A stretch of DNA of 9,427 nucleotides from Actinomycetales bacterium (lineage in GTDB: Bacteria; Actinomycetota; Actinomycetes; Actinomycetales; Actinomycetaceae), in the NCBI GenBank assembly GCA_022838965.1, contig JALHDK010000086.1:459-9885 (forward strand). Reading direction: 5' to 3'. The translations under genes were made by a program, and so were the position numbers. The notes below the pieces were generated by a model. It did no database searches. It had not been told where the DNA came from and saw only the letters and a program-made list of their open reading frames with translations. Below, piece after piece: positions 1-5,684 of the stretch (its first letter is position 1; every line of letters starts with the position of its first letter).

Positions 1-292
1 GGGCGGCACCGCCTCGGTCCTCGCGACCACGTGGGACGCGGCGACCCCGAGCGGCGAGCGCGCTGACTTCACGACCGTCTCGGCGCCGTCGATGCGGATG
101 GTCGTCGACCTCGCGGACCGTGACCGCTCCACCTGGGTGGTCATCAGCGGGACGTCCGGGCATCCCACGTCACGCCACTTCGCCGACCAGGTGGCCGCGT
201 GGCGGGACGGCGAGTGGTTCGCGTGGCCCGTGACCCGGGCCTCCGTGGACGCGGCGGCGCGGGACACCCTGACGCTGGCTCCCCCGCGCTGA
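1..292 (+). CDS. Penicillin acylase (Ntn hydrolase) family protein, C-terminal end only
   Basis: This is the 3' end of a gene that enters from the left edge, read in the frame whose first full codon is at 2-4; the TGA stop is at 290-292. About 96 residues are visible. The stretch SAPSMRMVVDLADRD followed by SGTSGHPTSRHFADQ and WRDGEWFAW matches the conserved C-terminus of penicillin-amidase-type Ntn hydrolases, where a G-x-SGHP-x-S-x-H-x-x-DQ segment precedes a W-x-x-G-x-(Y/F) end. Members are made as a precursor, cleave themselves around a catalytic N-terminal Ser of the beta chain, and hydrolyse amides such as acyl-homoserine lactones or beta-lactam side chains. The catalytic Ser lies outside the window, so substrate and activity cannot be judged. 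The gene converges on the 5-FCL gene, with a repeat and hairpin between them. Confidence 0.85.
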   Translation, partial: GGTASVLATTWDAATPSGERADFTTVSAPSMRMVVDLADRDRSTWVVISGTSGHPTSRHFADQVAAWRDGEWFAWPVTRASVDAAARDTLTLAPPR

Positions 293-369
293 CCGGGAGC
301 CGGCCCGGCTGACCGGCAGCCGGGCCGGCTGACCCGCAGCCGGGCCGCGTGAGCGGAGGCCGCGCCTCA
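290..369. repeat. Four-copy 20-bp direct repeat between two convergent genes
   Basis: Four head-to-tail 20-bp units start at 290, 310, 330 and 350, each beginning with TGA. Copy 2 is TGACCGGCAGCCGGGCCGGC. Copies 1 and 3 are close to it and copy 4 is more diverged. The first TGA is the stop codon of the acylase gene, and the last copy runs into the stop codon of the minus-strand 5-FCL gene (TCA at 367-369). Because the period is 20, the TGAs fall in all three plus-strand frames. The array looks like a recent tandem duplication that also builds the hairpin at 298-330. Confidence 0.75.
298..330. terminator. Candidate bidirectional terminator hairpin
   Basis: The arm AGCCGGCCCGGCT (298-310) and its exact reverse complement AGCCGGGCCGGCT (318-330) flank a 7-nt loop GACCGGC, giving a 13-bp perfect G/C-rich stem. 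It lies between the converging acylase and 5-FCL genes, where it could end transcripts from both sides. No T-run follows, which is common for actinobacterial terminators, so termination is inferred from position and stem strength. Confidence 0.65.
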
Positions 370-1041
370 GCCGCGCCTGCCGGCCGCCGCGATGGTGTTC
401 CGCTGCAGCTGGGAGCCCTCGAGGAGGAAGACCTGCGTGGGGGTGAGGACCGCCTTGACCGGCACGTCATTCTCGTCCTGGGGAAGCCGCTGCGAGGAGA
501 TCAGCTCGTCGTCGAACACCATCGCAAAGGTGGGGGTCGCGGGGTCGATCAGCTTCAGCATGCGGTCGTACCAGCCGCCACCCTGGCCCAGCCGGCCGCC
601 GCAGCCGTCAACGGCGAGCGCCGGGGCGATCACCAGTTCCACCTGACGAATGGCGTCCGCCGGCAGCGCCGGGCCGGAGGGTTCGGGGGGACGCCCCGGT
701 GCCCGGCGTTGCAGGTCCTCGGCGCCACGGTAGAAGGCCCAGTTGCGGGAGAGCCCCGGGCCGAGCGCCGGCAACAGGACCGTGACCTCCCGGGCACGGA
801 GACGTTCCAGCAGGGGGAGCGTCGGAGGCTCGAAGCCGGCGGACACATACAGGGCCACGCTGCGCGCGTGACCGATCGCCTGGAGCCCGCTGGCGGCCAG
901 GGCCTCACCCAGGGTCTCGATCTCGGCGCGGCTCCGCGTCGCGCGGTGCCGGCGGATCACGTGCCGGAGGGTCTGCTTCGCATCTTCCGTCTCGTATCCG
1001 ATCGTCTGGGGCAGCCGCAGCGGCTCGCGCATGTCCACCAT
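367..1041 (-). CDS. 5-formyltetrahydrofolate cyclo-ligase (MTHFS)
   Basis: A cytosolic folate enzyme that converts 5-formyl-THF to 5,10-methenyl-THF using ATP, about 224 residues, the usual family length. The signature at residues 145-160 (DGCGGRLGQGGGWYDR) matches the family's RLGxGGGxYDR substrate/nucleotide loop. Residues 21-37 carry the N-terminal K-x3-R-x3-RR pattern, and 188-202 (QDENDVPVKAVLTPT) match the conserved C-terminal D-x-P-x-D/K-x-V-x-TP segment. The start is taken as ATG 1041-1039. ATG 1032-1030, three residues in, is nearly as good because GGTGG lies just before it, and neither has a clean Shine-Dalgarno. The open frame continues far upstream, but that extension is only the antisense of glp. 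The gene diverges from glp across 63 nt. M. tuberculosis has the same arrangement (Rv0992c facing galU-moeA1), which supports the call. Confidence 0.93.
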   Translation of the reverse strand: MVDMREPLRLPQTIGYETEDAKQTLRHVIRRHRATRSRAEIETLGEALAASGLQAIGHARSVALYVSAGFEPPTLPLLERLRAREVTVLLPALGPGLSRNWAFYRGAEDLQRRAPGRPPEPSGPALPADAIRQVELVIAPALAVDGCGGRLGQGGGWYDRMLKLIDPATPTFAMVFDDELISSQRLPQDENDVPVKAVLTPTQVFLLEGSQLQRNTIAAAGRRG

Positions 1042-1053
1042 TCTCGCATCCGC

Positions 1054-1070
1054 GGGGGACGCCGTCCCCC
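1054..1070. repeat. Perfect 7-bp inverted repeat in the 5-FCL/glp divergent gap
   Basis: GGGGGAC (1054-1060) and GTCCCCC (1064-1070) flank GCC. The repeat lies 13-29 nt upstream of the 5-FCL start codon and 23-39 nt upstream of the glp -10 box. It could be a regulator site shared by the two divergent genes or a hairpin in the 5-FCL leader. No regulator is identifiable. Confidence 0.4.
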
Positions 1071-1092
1071 TGACGGGCGTCGCGTGGCTTTG

Positions 1093-1098
1093 TAGCCT
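1093..1098 (+). promoter_or_regulatory. -10 box of a leaderless glp promoter
   Basis: TAGCCT matches the actinobacterial TANNNT -10 consensus and ends 6 nt before the glp ATG, so transcription should begin at or next to the A of the start codon. This agrees with the absence of any Shine-Dalgarno before glp. No convincing -35 element is visible. Confidence 0.6.
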
Positions 1099-1104
1099 TC
1101 GATC

Positions 1105-2298
1105 ATGCGCTCCGTGAACGACCACCTGCACGCGTGCCTCACGGCCGTGGGCCAGCTGCCGCCGCTCGCCGTCCAGCTCCCCGACGCGGTGGGATGCGTT
1201 CTCGCGGAGGATGTGCGGGCGCCGTCCGACCTGCCGATCGCGGACCTCGCCGCCACCGATGGATACGCGGTGCGGTCGGGGGATGTGGCCGCCGCGTCGC
1301 GCGAACCGGTGCGGCTGCGCGTGATGGACGAGGTGCGTGTCGGAGACACCGACCCGCTCCGGCTCGTGGGGGGCGCCGTCGTCCGGCTGGCGTCCGGAGC
1401 CCCCTTGCCGGCCGGCGCCGACGCCGTGGTGGGGCTTGAGGACACCGACGGCGGGGAGGCGGTCGTGACGGTGGTGCGCGCCGTGCCGCCCGGCACGAAC
1501 GTGCGGCCGCGCGCCCGTGACGCCCACAGCGGCGATGCCGTGCTCGTGGGGGCCCGGCAGGTGGCCCTGCTGGCCGCCGTCGGCCGCGGCCGGGTCCTCG
1601 TGCATCCGAAGCCGCGGGTGGTGATCGTCCCGGTGGGCGACGAACTGCGGGAGCCCGGAACGCCCGCGCAGGCCGGGCAGGTCTTCGACGCCAACGGGCA
1701 CGCCCTCGCCATCGGGGTGCACGACGCCGGCGGCATCGCGTTGCGGGTCAGCGCCGTCGCGGACCGGCACGCCGTGCTCCGGGAGGTGCTGGAGGACCAG
1801 CTCGTCCGTGCGGACCTCGTGATCACCACCGGTGGCCTCGGCCTCGGACGGAACGACACCGTGCGCGATGTGGTGGGCTCGATGGGATCCGTCCGCTTCG
1901 ACAACCTCGCGATGGCGCCCGGCGGCTGGTTCGGTGTCGGGCAGCTGGAGGTGGACGGCCGACGGACCCCGATCTTCTGCCTCCCCGGCGACCCCGTGGC
2001 GGTGCAGGTGGCGCACGAGGCCTTCATTCGTCCGGCACTGCTGGGGATGGCGGGCTACCCGCAGCTCTTCCGGCCCGCGGTGACCGCGCGCGTGGCCACG
2101 GGGTGGGAGTCCCCGGCACGGGTCCGCCAGTTCATGCCGGCACGCATCACGGGGTCACCGGGGGAGGGGTACCGGTGCGAACCGTCCGCGGGCACGCTCA
2201 CCGGCCTCTCCCGATCCAACGCCTTCGCCGTCGTGCCGGAGGACGTGTCCGTGGTCGCCGCGGGTGACGCGGTGTCCTGCCTCATCCTGGACGCGTGA
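1105..2298 (+). CDS. glp: Glp, gephyrin-like MoeA-family protein (likely cell-division partner of GlpR)
   Basis: A 397-residue member of the MoeA/gephyrin E-domain family, full length for MoeA. In order: domains I-II (about 1-165) with TDGYAVRSGD at 51-60 and RLASGAPLPAGADAVV at 94-109; the MoCF-type domain III (about 170-310) with PVGDEL at 176-181, TTGGLGLGRND at 241-251, AMAPGGWFGVG at 269-279 and CLPGDPVAV at 292-300; and the C-terminal barrel (about 320-397). Classical MoeA inserts molybdate into adenylylated molybdopterin. Here the acidic residues are kept (D52, D139, E180, D251), but by eye the two lysines of the usual KPGKP-type loop are Ala and Gly and LPGNP is LPGDP, so catalysis is doubtful. 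The membrane-protein gene directly downstream identifies this as the Glp subtype that in C. glutamicum binds FtsZ and GlpR. It has its own leaderless promoter and lies 72 nt before glpR. Family membership is certain; the division role is inferred from family and context. Confidence 0.88.
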   Translation: MRSVNDHLHACLTAVGQLPPLAVQLPDAVGCVLAEDVRAPSDLPIADLAATDGYAVRSGDVAAASREPVRLRVMDEVRVGDTDPLRLVGGAVVRLASGAPLPAGADAVVGLEDTDGGEAVVTVVRAVPPGTNVRPRARDAHSGDAVLVGARQVALLAAVGRGRVLVHPKPRVVIVPVGDELREPGTPAQAGQVFDANGHALAIGVHDAGGIALRVSAVADRHAVLREVLEDQLVRADLVITTGGLGLGRNDTVRDVVGSMGSVRFDNLAMAPGGWFGVGQLEVDGRRTPIFCLPGDPVAVQVAHEAFIRPALLGMAGYPQLFRPAVTARVATGWESPARVRQFMPARITGSPGEGYRCEPSAGTLTGLSRSNAFAVVPEDVSVVAAGDAVSCLILDA

Positions 2299-2358
2299 GG
2301 CCGGCAGATTCTCACCAACACGCCGCCGCCGTTTCCGGGTTTGTCGGCCCTCTTTGCC

Positions 2359-2364
2359 TAGCGT
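2359..2364 (+). promoter_or_regulatory. -10 box of a leaderless glpR promoter
   Basis: TAGCGT sits in the 72-nt glp-glpR gap and ends 6 nt before the GTG start at 2371, the same geometry as at glp. This gives glpR a promoter independent of glp read-through and supports GTG 2371 as the true start. A TTG-containing hexamer at 2341-2346 is too close (12-nt spacer) to be a normal -35. Confidence 0.55.
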
Positions 2365-2370
2365 TGAGCT

Positions 2371-3477
2371 GTGGAGTTGTCAGGGTGGGTGTTCGTGGCA
2401 CTTACCGTGACGGTCCTCGGATACCTGGTCCCCCATCTGGTTCGCCGGCGTGAGGTCCTGGTGGAGTCCAGAGTGACTGACCGCTTCTCGGAGCAGTTGC
2501 GACTGGTCACCCCCCAGGACCCGGCCCCCCCGCCGGCGTACCGGCCGAACGCCAGGCCCCTGGTCCACAACCCGGAGGTTTCCCGCCGACGCACGGAGGC
2601 ACTCGCCATGATCCGCCCCATCACCCCCGCGGCCCAGCGCGTCAACGCCCGCGAGCTTGCCGCTGCGCGCGCGGCCCGCGCCGCCGAGATCTCGCGGCGT
2701 GCGGCGGCCGCGCGTCGTCGCCTCATCCTTGCGGTGGTCCTCGCCCTCGCGACCGTGGCCGCGCTCGCCGCAACGATCCTGGGATCGCTGCACTGGAGCC
2801 TCGTCATCCCACCCGCGCTGCTGCTCGGGCTGGTGGGATACACCGGCCGGCAGGCGGCCAGAGTGGCCGCCCAGCAGGACGCGAAGGCGCGTGCCGAGAT
2901 CGCGCGGCTGGACCAGCGTCTCCGCCTGTTCCGCACCGATGAGGCGCCCGCCGCATCCGTCGCCCCGGCAGCCTCGAACGCATTCGTTGCGGAGCCCGCC
3001 GCCGCGGTCACGGCCGCTCCCGCAGCGGCGCCCGCCGCCGCGCCCGCCGCCACGCCGGCCCACGAGACACGCGCGGAGGAGCGGGTGGTCGAGGGACTGG
3101 CCGCTGGGGAGGACGGTTCCTCCTCCGCAGGGGAGGACGAGAACTCCTTCGAGACAATCTTGATCGGCTACCAGGGGAAGCATGTGGCGAGCCGCGAGAT
3201 CGAGGACGAGCCGCCGCGGCATGCCCGCACCGGCTCCGTGCACCCCGCTCCCGACTCGTGGACACCCGTGCCGGTGCCGCTGCCCACCTACACCCTGAAG
3301 CAGGAGGTGCCGCGGCGCGACGTCGAGCCGTATGCGGAGGCCGCCCCGGACGACGAGATCCGCGTCCCCCTGCGCCCCCGGACCGCAGCCCCCACCGCCA
3401 CCGGTGCGGACAGTGCGGACGTCCGCGCCTTCGATCTGGAGTCCGTCCTCGCCCGCCGTCGCGCGGCCGGAGCCTGA
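2371..3477 (+). CDS. glpR: GlpR-like membrane receptor of Glp
   Basis: A 368-residue membrane protein starting at GTG. Transmembrane helix 1 is at about residues 5-23, followed by LVPHLVRRREVLVESR, the conserved LVP-x3-RRR stretch of this family; the positive charges after the helix place the following region in the cytoplasm. Residues 91-117 are Ala/Arg-rich and probably helical. Two helices (about 118-138 and 143-159) form a hairpin, leaving a long cytoplasmic tail with a helical part (160-187), an Ala/Pro-rich linker (191-230), an acidic stretch (247-260) and the motif WTPVPVPLPTYTLK (297-310). In C. glutamicum GlpR is the membrane partner of Glp and influences septum placement and polar growth. 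Identification here rests on position after glp, topology and the LVP-RRR motif. Rv0996 holds the equivalent position in M. tuberculosis. There is a leaderless promoter upstream, and the ACAD-like gene follows 8 nt after the stop. Confidence 0.78.
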   Translation: MELSGWVFVALTVTVLGYLVPHLVRRREVLVESRVTDRFSEQLRLVTPQDPAPPPAYRPNARPLVHNPEVSRRRTEALAMIRPITPAAQRVNARELAAARAARAAEISRRAAAARRRLILAVVLALATVAALAATILGSLHWSLVIPPALLLGLVGYTGRQAARVAAQQDAKARAEIARLDQRLRLFRTDEAPAASVAPAASNAFVAEPAAAVTAAPAAAPAAAPAATPAHETRAEERVVEGLAAGEDGSSSAGEDENSFETILIGYQGKHVASREIEDEPPRHARTGSVHPAPDSWTPVPVPLPTYTLKQEVPRRDVEPYAEAAPDDEIRVPLRPRTAAPTATGADSADVRAFDLESVLARRRAAGA

Positions 3478-3485
3478 CCAGCGCC

Positions 3486-4631
3486 ATGGCCGGGCACCAC
3501 CCCTCCCATGTCCGGTGGAGCAACCAGCTTCGTAGCGGCGCTGTCCTGCTCCGCGCTCCGCTCGTCCCGGCAGCGGACACCTCCGATCTGGTGCAGGATC
3601 TCGCCGAACTGGATGGCTGGGCCGAGCGTGCCCGCGTCATCGCGCGGGATCTCGCCGCGAGTCCGGCCTCCGGGCTGCCGAAGGCCCTGGAGCTTGCGGA
3701 GCGGCTGGGGAGCGTTCTCCGCCCGATGGGCGGCGGTGACACGATCACGCTGCTGGAGGTGCTGGCGACGGTCGCCGCGGTGGACTTGTCCGTCGCGCGG
3801 GTGATCGAGCCGCACCTTGACGCCCTCGCCATCCTCCAGCAGGCGCGCGACGCCATGGAACGGCCGGTCACGCCGCCGCGCGGGAGCCGGTGGGGAGTGT
3901 TCGCCGCCGAGTCTCCCAAGGCGCAGCTCCGCGCCACCAGAGGCCCGCAGGGATGGACGCTGTCCGGCCGCAAGCTCTGGTGTTCGCTGGCGGGCTCGCT
4001 CACCCACGCGATCGTGACCGCCCAGGCCGACGACGGCGCGCAGCGGGCCTTCGCCGTCGATCTCAGCGCCCCGGGCGTTCGGGTGGAGGAGCCCATCTGG
4101 CCGTCCCGTGGGCTCGCGGCCATCGCGACCGGGCCGGTCAGCTTCACGAACGTCGTCGTGCACCCCGTGGGCGGACCGAACTGGTACCAGGAGCGCGCGG
4201 GCCTCTCCTGGGGCCGCGTCGCGGTGGCGGCATGCTGGTACGGCGGCGCCGTCGGCGTCGCACGCAGGCTCACCGAGGCTGCACGGCAGGGGGAGTTCGA
4301 CCAGATCGGGCGCATGCAACTCGGCGAACTCGACGTGCTGCTGCACTACGGCCGGGCCGTGCTGGCCGAGGCCGCCGCGCAGATCGACGCGGGCGCCGCG
4401 ATCGGGATCGACAGTCAGGTCCTGGCGCTGCGGGTGCGCGCCACCGTGGCGCGGCTCGTGGACGGTGTCATGTTCCAGGCGAGCCGGGCACTGGGACCCG
4501 CACCGCTCGCCCTGGAGAAGGAGCACTCCCGCCGCGTCGCCGACCTGGCGGTCTACGTCCGTCAGGAGCACGGGGCGCGGGACGCAGCCGCGCTGGGCGA
4601 GATTCTGGAAGGCCAGGGCGCAGGCCACTGA
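3486..4631 (+). CDS. Acyl-CoA-dehydrogenase-like protein, probably divergent in activity
   Basis: A 381-residue protein with the acyl-CoA dehydrogenase fold. Helical N-domain at about 35-130; beta-barrel domain with FAAESP (139-144), GWTLSGRKLWCSLAGSLTHA (156-175) and AFAVDLSAPGVRV (188-200); C-terminal helical domain from about 235 ending in RALGPAPLALEKEHSRRVADLAVYVRQEHGARD (334-366). The family oxidises acyl-CoA thioesters using FAD. The usual C-terminal Q-x-x-GG-x-G-(Y/F) and catalytic (Y/E)G(T/S) segments are not recognisable; ADLAVYVRQEHG occupies that place, so the substrate and even dehydrogenase activity are uncertain. ATG 3486 lies 8 nt after the glpR stop, with a GGAG at 3469-3472 that is rather far away, suggesting translational coupling to glpR. 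An in-frame upstream extension to 3258 overlaps glpR and is rejected. The fold is secure; function and any link to Glp/GlpR are unknown. Confidence 0.8.
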   Translation: MAGHHPSHVRWSNQLRSGAVLLRAPLVPAADTSDLVQDLAELDGWAERARVIARDLAASPASGLPKALELAERLGSVLRPMGGGDTITLLEVLATVAAVDLSVARVIEPHLDALAILQQARDAMERPVTPPRGSRWGVFAAESPKAQLRATRGPQGWTLSGRKLWCSLAGSLTHAIVTAQADDGAQRAFAVDLSAPGVRVEEPIWPSRGLAAIATGPVSFTNVVVHPVGGPNWYQERAGLSWGRVAVAACWYGGAVGVARRLTEAARQGEFDQIGRMQLGELDVLLHYGRAVLAEAAAQIDAGAAIGIDSQVLALRVRATVARLVDGVMFQASRALGPAPLALEKEHSRRVADLAVYVRQEHGARDAAALGEILEGQGAGH

Positions 4632-4642
4632 GTCGCGGCTCA

Positions 4643-4674
4643 GCCCGCTGCCGCCGTGGTGGCGTCAGGCGGGC
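4643..4674. terminator. Candidate bidirectional terminator, two-part hairpin
   Basis: GCCCGCTG (4643-4650) pairs with CAGGCGGGC (4666-4674) with one bulged G. Inside it CGCC (4652-4655) pairs with GGCG (4661-4664) around the loop GTGGT. It lies just after the ACAD-like stop (4629-4631) and covers the end of the converging SRPBCC gene, so it could end both. There is no T-run. Confidence 0.45.
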
Positions 4675-5336
4675 AGGGCGGCATGGGCCTCCGCCAGCTT
4701 CTTGATCGTGTGCAGCATCCGCCAGCTCATGACGGCACTCGCCACGCTCGTGAGCTCGACCACCGCGCGCACGCCCTGGGAGTGCGTGTCGTAGCGTTCC
4801 CGCACATGAAGCCGCGTGGACGGGTGGCCGTTGGAGTCCGGCAAGGCGGAGAGCACGAACGCCCACGTGAACTCGACACCCATGTCCTTCTCCGGGACCT
4901 GGTCCCCGACGCTCGATGCCACCAGGGCGTGGCCGGGCTCGACCAGCGCCACCCGCAACCGGACCTCCGGATGCAGGGGGAAGGGATCTCCGACCCGGGG
5001 GTGCTGCCACTCGGGAACGATCCGGTCCGCGTTCCTGATCCCGCACCCCAGGGCGTTCTCGACGCACTCGAACGAGTAGAACCCGGCCTTGTCCTGGCCG
5101 AGCTGGGCGATCCACGGCCATAGCTGCGCGGGCGGCACGTTCACGGTGATCGCGCGGTCATTCTGGACGTCGGCATGCGGGAGCAACCTATCCCCGGGCA
5201 GCGGGCGGCGTGCCTCGGCCGGGCTCACGTTCAGGGCGCGGTGCGTCCCGGTGAGCACGAAGGCGGTGGCCGCGGTGCCGGCCGCGACAAGCGGTGCGGC
5301 TGCGACGGCGAGCAGGAGTGAGGGGCATCTGGTCAT
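4665..5336 (-). CDS. Membrane-anchored SRPBCC-family protein
   Basis: 223 residues. Residues 5-29 form a hydrophobic Ala/Leu/Val-rich segment after a short Met-Thr-Arg start, fitting an uncleaved signal anchor or signal peptide; there is no lipobox. The rest resembles the SRPBCC (START/polyketide-cyclase-like) fold: a beta strand RAITVNVPPAQLWPWIAQLG (61-80) that leads into the small-helix region, the segment GFYSFECVENALGCGI (85-100) seen in an uncharacterised SRPBCC subgroup, and a long C-terminal helix (about 198-218). Such folds bind hydrophobic ligands in a cavity; no ligand can be named. The start ATG at 5336-5334 is well supported by GGGAGG at 5350-5345, 8 nt upstream on the minus strand. 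It stands alone, converging on the ACAD-like gene and diverging from tRNA-Ala. The fold assignment is moderately sure; the function is unknown. Confidence 0.78.
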   Translation of the reverse strand: MTRCPSLLLAVAAAPLVAAGTAATAFVLTGTHRALNVSPAEARRPLPGDRLLPHADVQNDRAITVNVPPAQLWPWIAQLGQDKAGFYSFECVENALGCGIRNADRIVPEWQHPRVGDPFPLHPEVRLRVALVEPGHALVASSVGDQVPEKDMGVEFTWAFVLSALPDSNGHPSTRLHVRERYDTHSQGVRAVVELTSVASAVMSWRMLHTIKKLAEAHAALPA

Positions 5337-5423
5337 GAGCCCATCCTCCCGCCGCCGGGTGCGGCGCCGGAAGGGTAGGAGGTCCGGGGACCCGGGTGTG
5401 ACGGGAGGCGCATCGGTGCGGAG

Positions 5424-5454
5424 TTGAGGCTGACCGCGGCGATGGTGCTAAACT
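5424..5454 (+). promoter_or_regulatory. Promoter of tRNA-Ala
   Basis: TTGAGG (5424-5429) as -35 and TAAACT (5449-5454) as -10, with a 19-nt spacer, lie just upstream of the tRNA. Transcription would start near 5461, about 6 nt before the mature 5' end at 5467. This is the best -35/-10 pair in the window, although the spacer is at the long end. Confidence 0.6.
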
Positions 5455-5466
5455 GATCTCCGCCTT

Positions 5467-5542
5467 GGGGCTATGGCGCAGTTGGTAGCGCGTCTCGTTC
5501 GCAATGAGAAGGTCAGGGGTTCGAATCCCCTTAGCTCCACCA
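5467..5542 (+). tRNA. tRNA-Ala (anticodon CGC)
   Basis: A complete 76-nt cloverleaf including an encoded CCA (5540-5542). Acceptor GGGGCTA (5467-5473) pairs with TAGCTCC (5532-5538). The D arm is GCGC-AGTTGGTA-GCGC. The anticodon stem TCTCG/TGAGA holds the loop TTCGCAA with anticodon CGC, which reads GCG. The T arm is AGGGG-TTCGAAT-CCCCT, with A73 at 5539. The third acceptor pair is G3-U70 (5469 with 5536), the identity element of alanyl-tRNA synthetase, which independently confirms Ala. GCG is a heavily used Ala codon in this DNA. It stands alone, between the SRPBCC gene and uppP. Confidence 0.98.
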
Positions 5543-5630
5543 TTTCCGGATGTCACGGTCGTTGCCGGTGTCCAGTGGCGGTGCCACACCTGGACGTGGA
5601 TCTGCCGCTCTCTGGAGAGGCCCGCGGCAC

Positions 5631-5678
5631 TAGACTGGGCCGGGCTGCCGGGCGGCAGCGGAACCTTAAGGCTAGCGA
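5631..5678 (+). promoter_or_regulatory. Candidate uppP promoter elements
   Basis: The 142-nt gap between tRNA-Ala and uppP holds TAGACT (5631-5636), a good TANNNT -10 that would give a leader of about 40 nt. It also holds TAGCGA (5673-5678), which sits exactly 6 nt before the ATG like the leaderless boxes elsewhere but ends in A rather than T. GCGAGG (5675-5680) could instead act as a ribosome binding site with a short 4-nt spacer. The sequence does not decide between these. Confidence 0.4.
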
Positions 5679-5684
5679 GGCACG

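Noticed and set aside
290..369. Repeat array as a CRISPR
   Set aside because: The 20-bp units are directly adjacent, with no spacers, and there are no cas genes nearby.
1042..2016. Long minus-strand open frame extending the 5-FCL gene upstream through glp
   Set aside because: Its sequence is Arg/His/Gly-rich antisense of glp with no family similarity. The 5-FCL domain begins only near 1041, and the glp reading has all its family motifs.
3258..3485. Upstream in-frame extension of the ACAD-like gene
   Set aside because: It lies inside glpR in another frame, is Arg/Pro-rich and gives about 76 residues beyond the normal family N-terminus.
5188..5589. Minus-strand frame encoding GAKGIRTPDLLIANETRYQ
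   Set aside because: This is the well-known false peptide from the complement of tRNA-Ala. The cloverleaf with G3-U70 explains the DNA.
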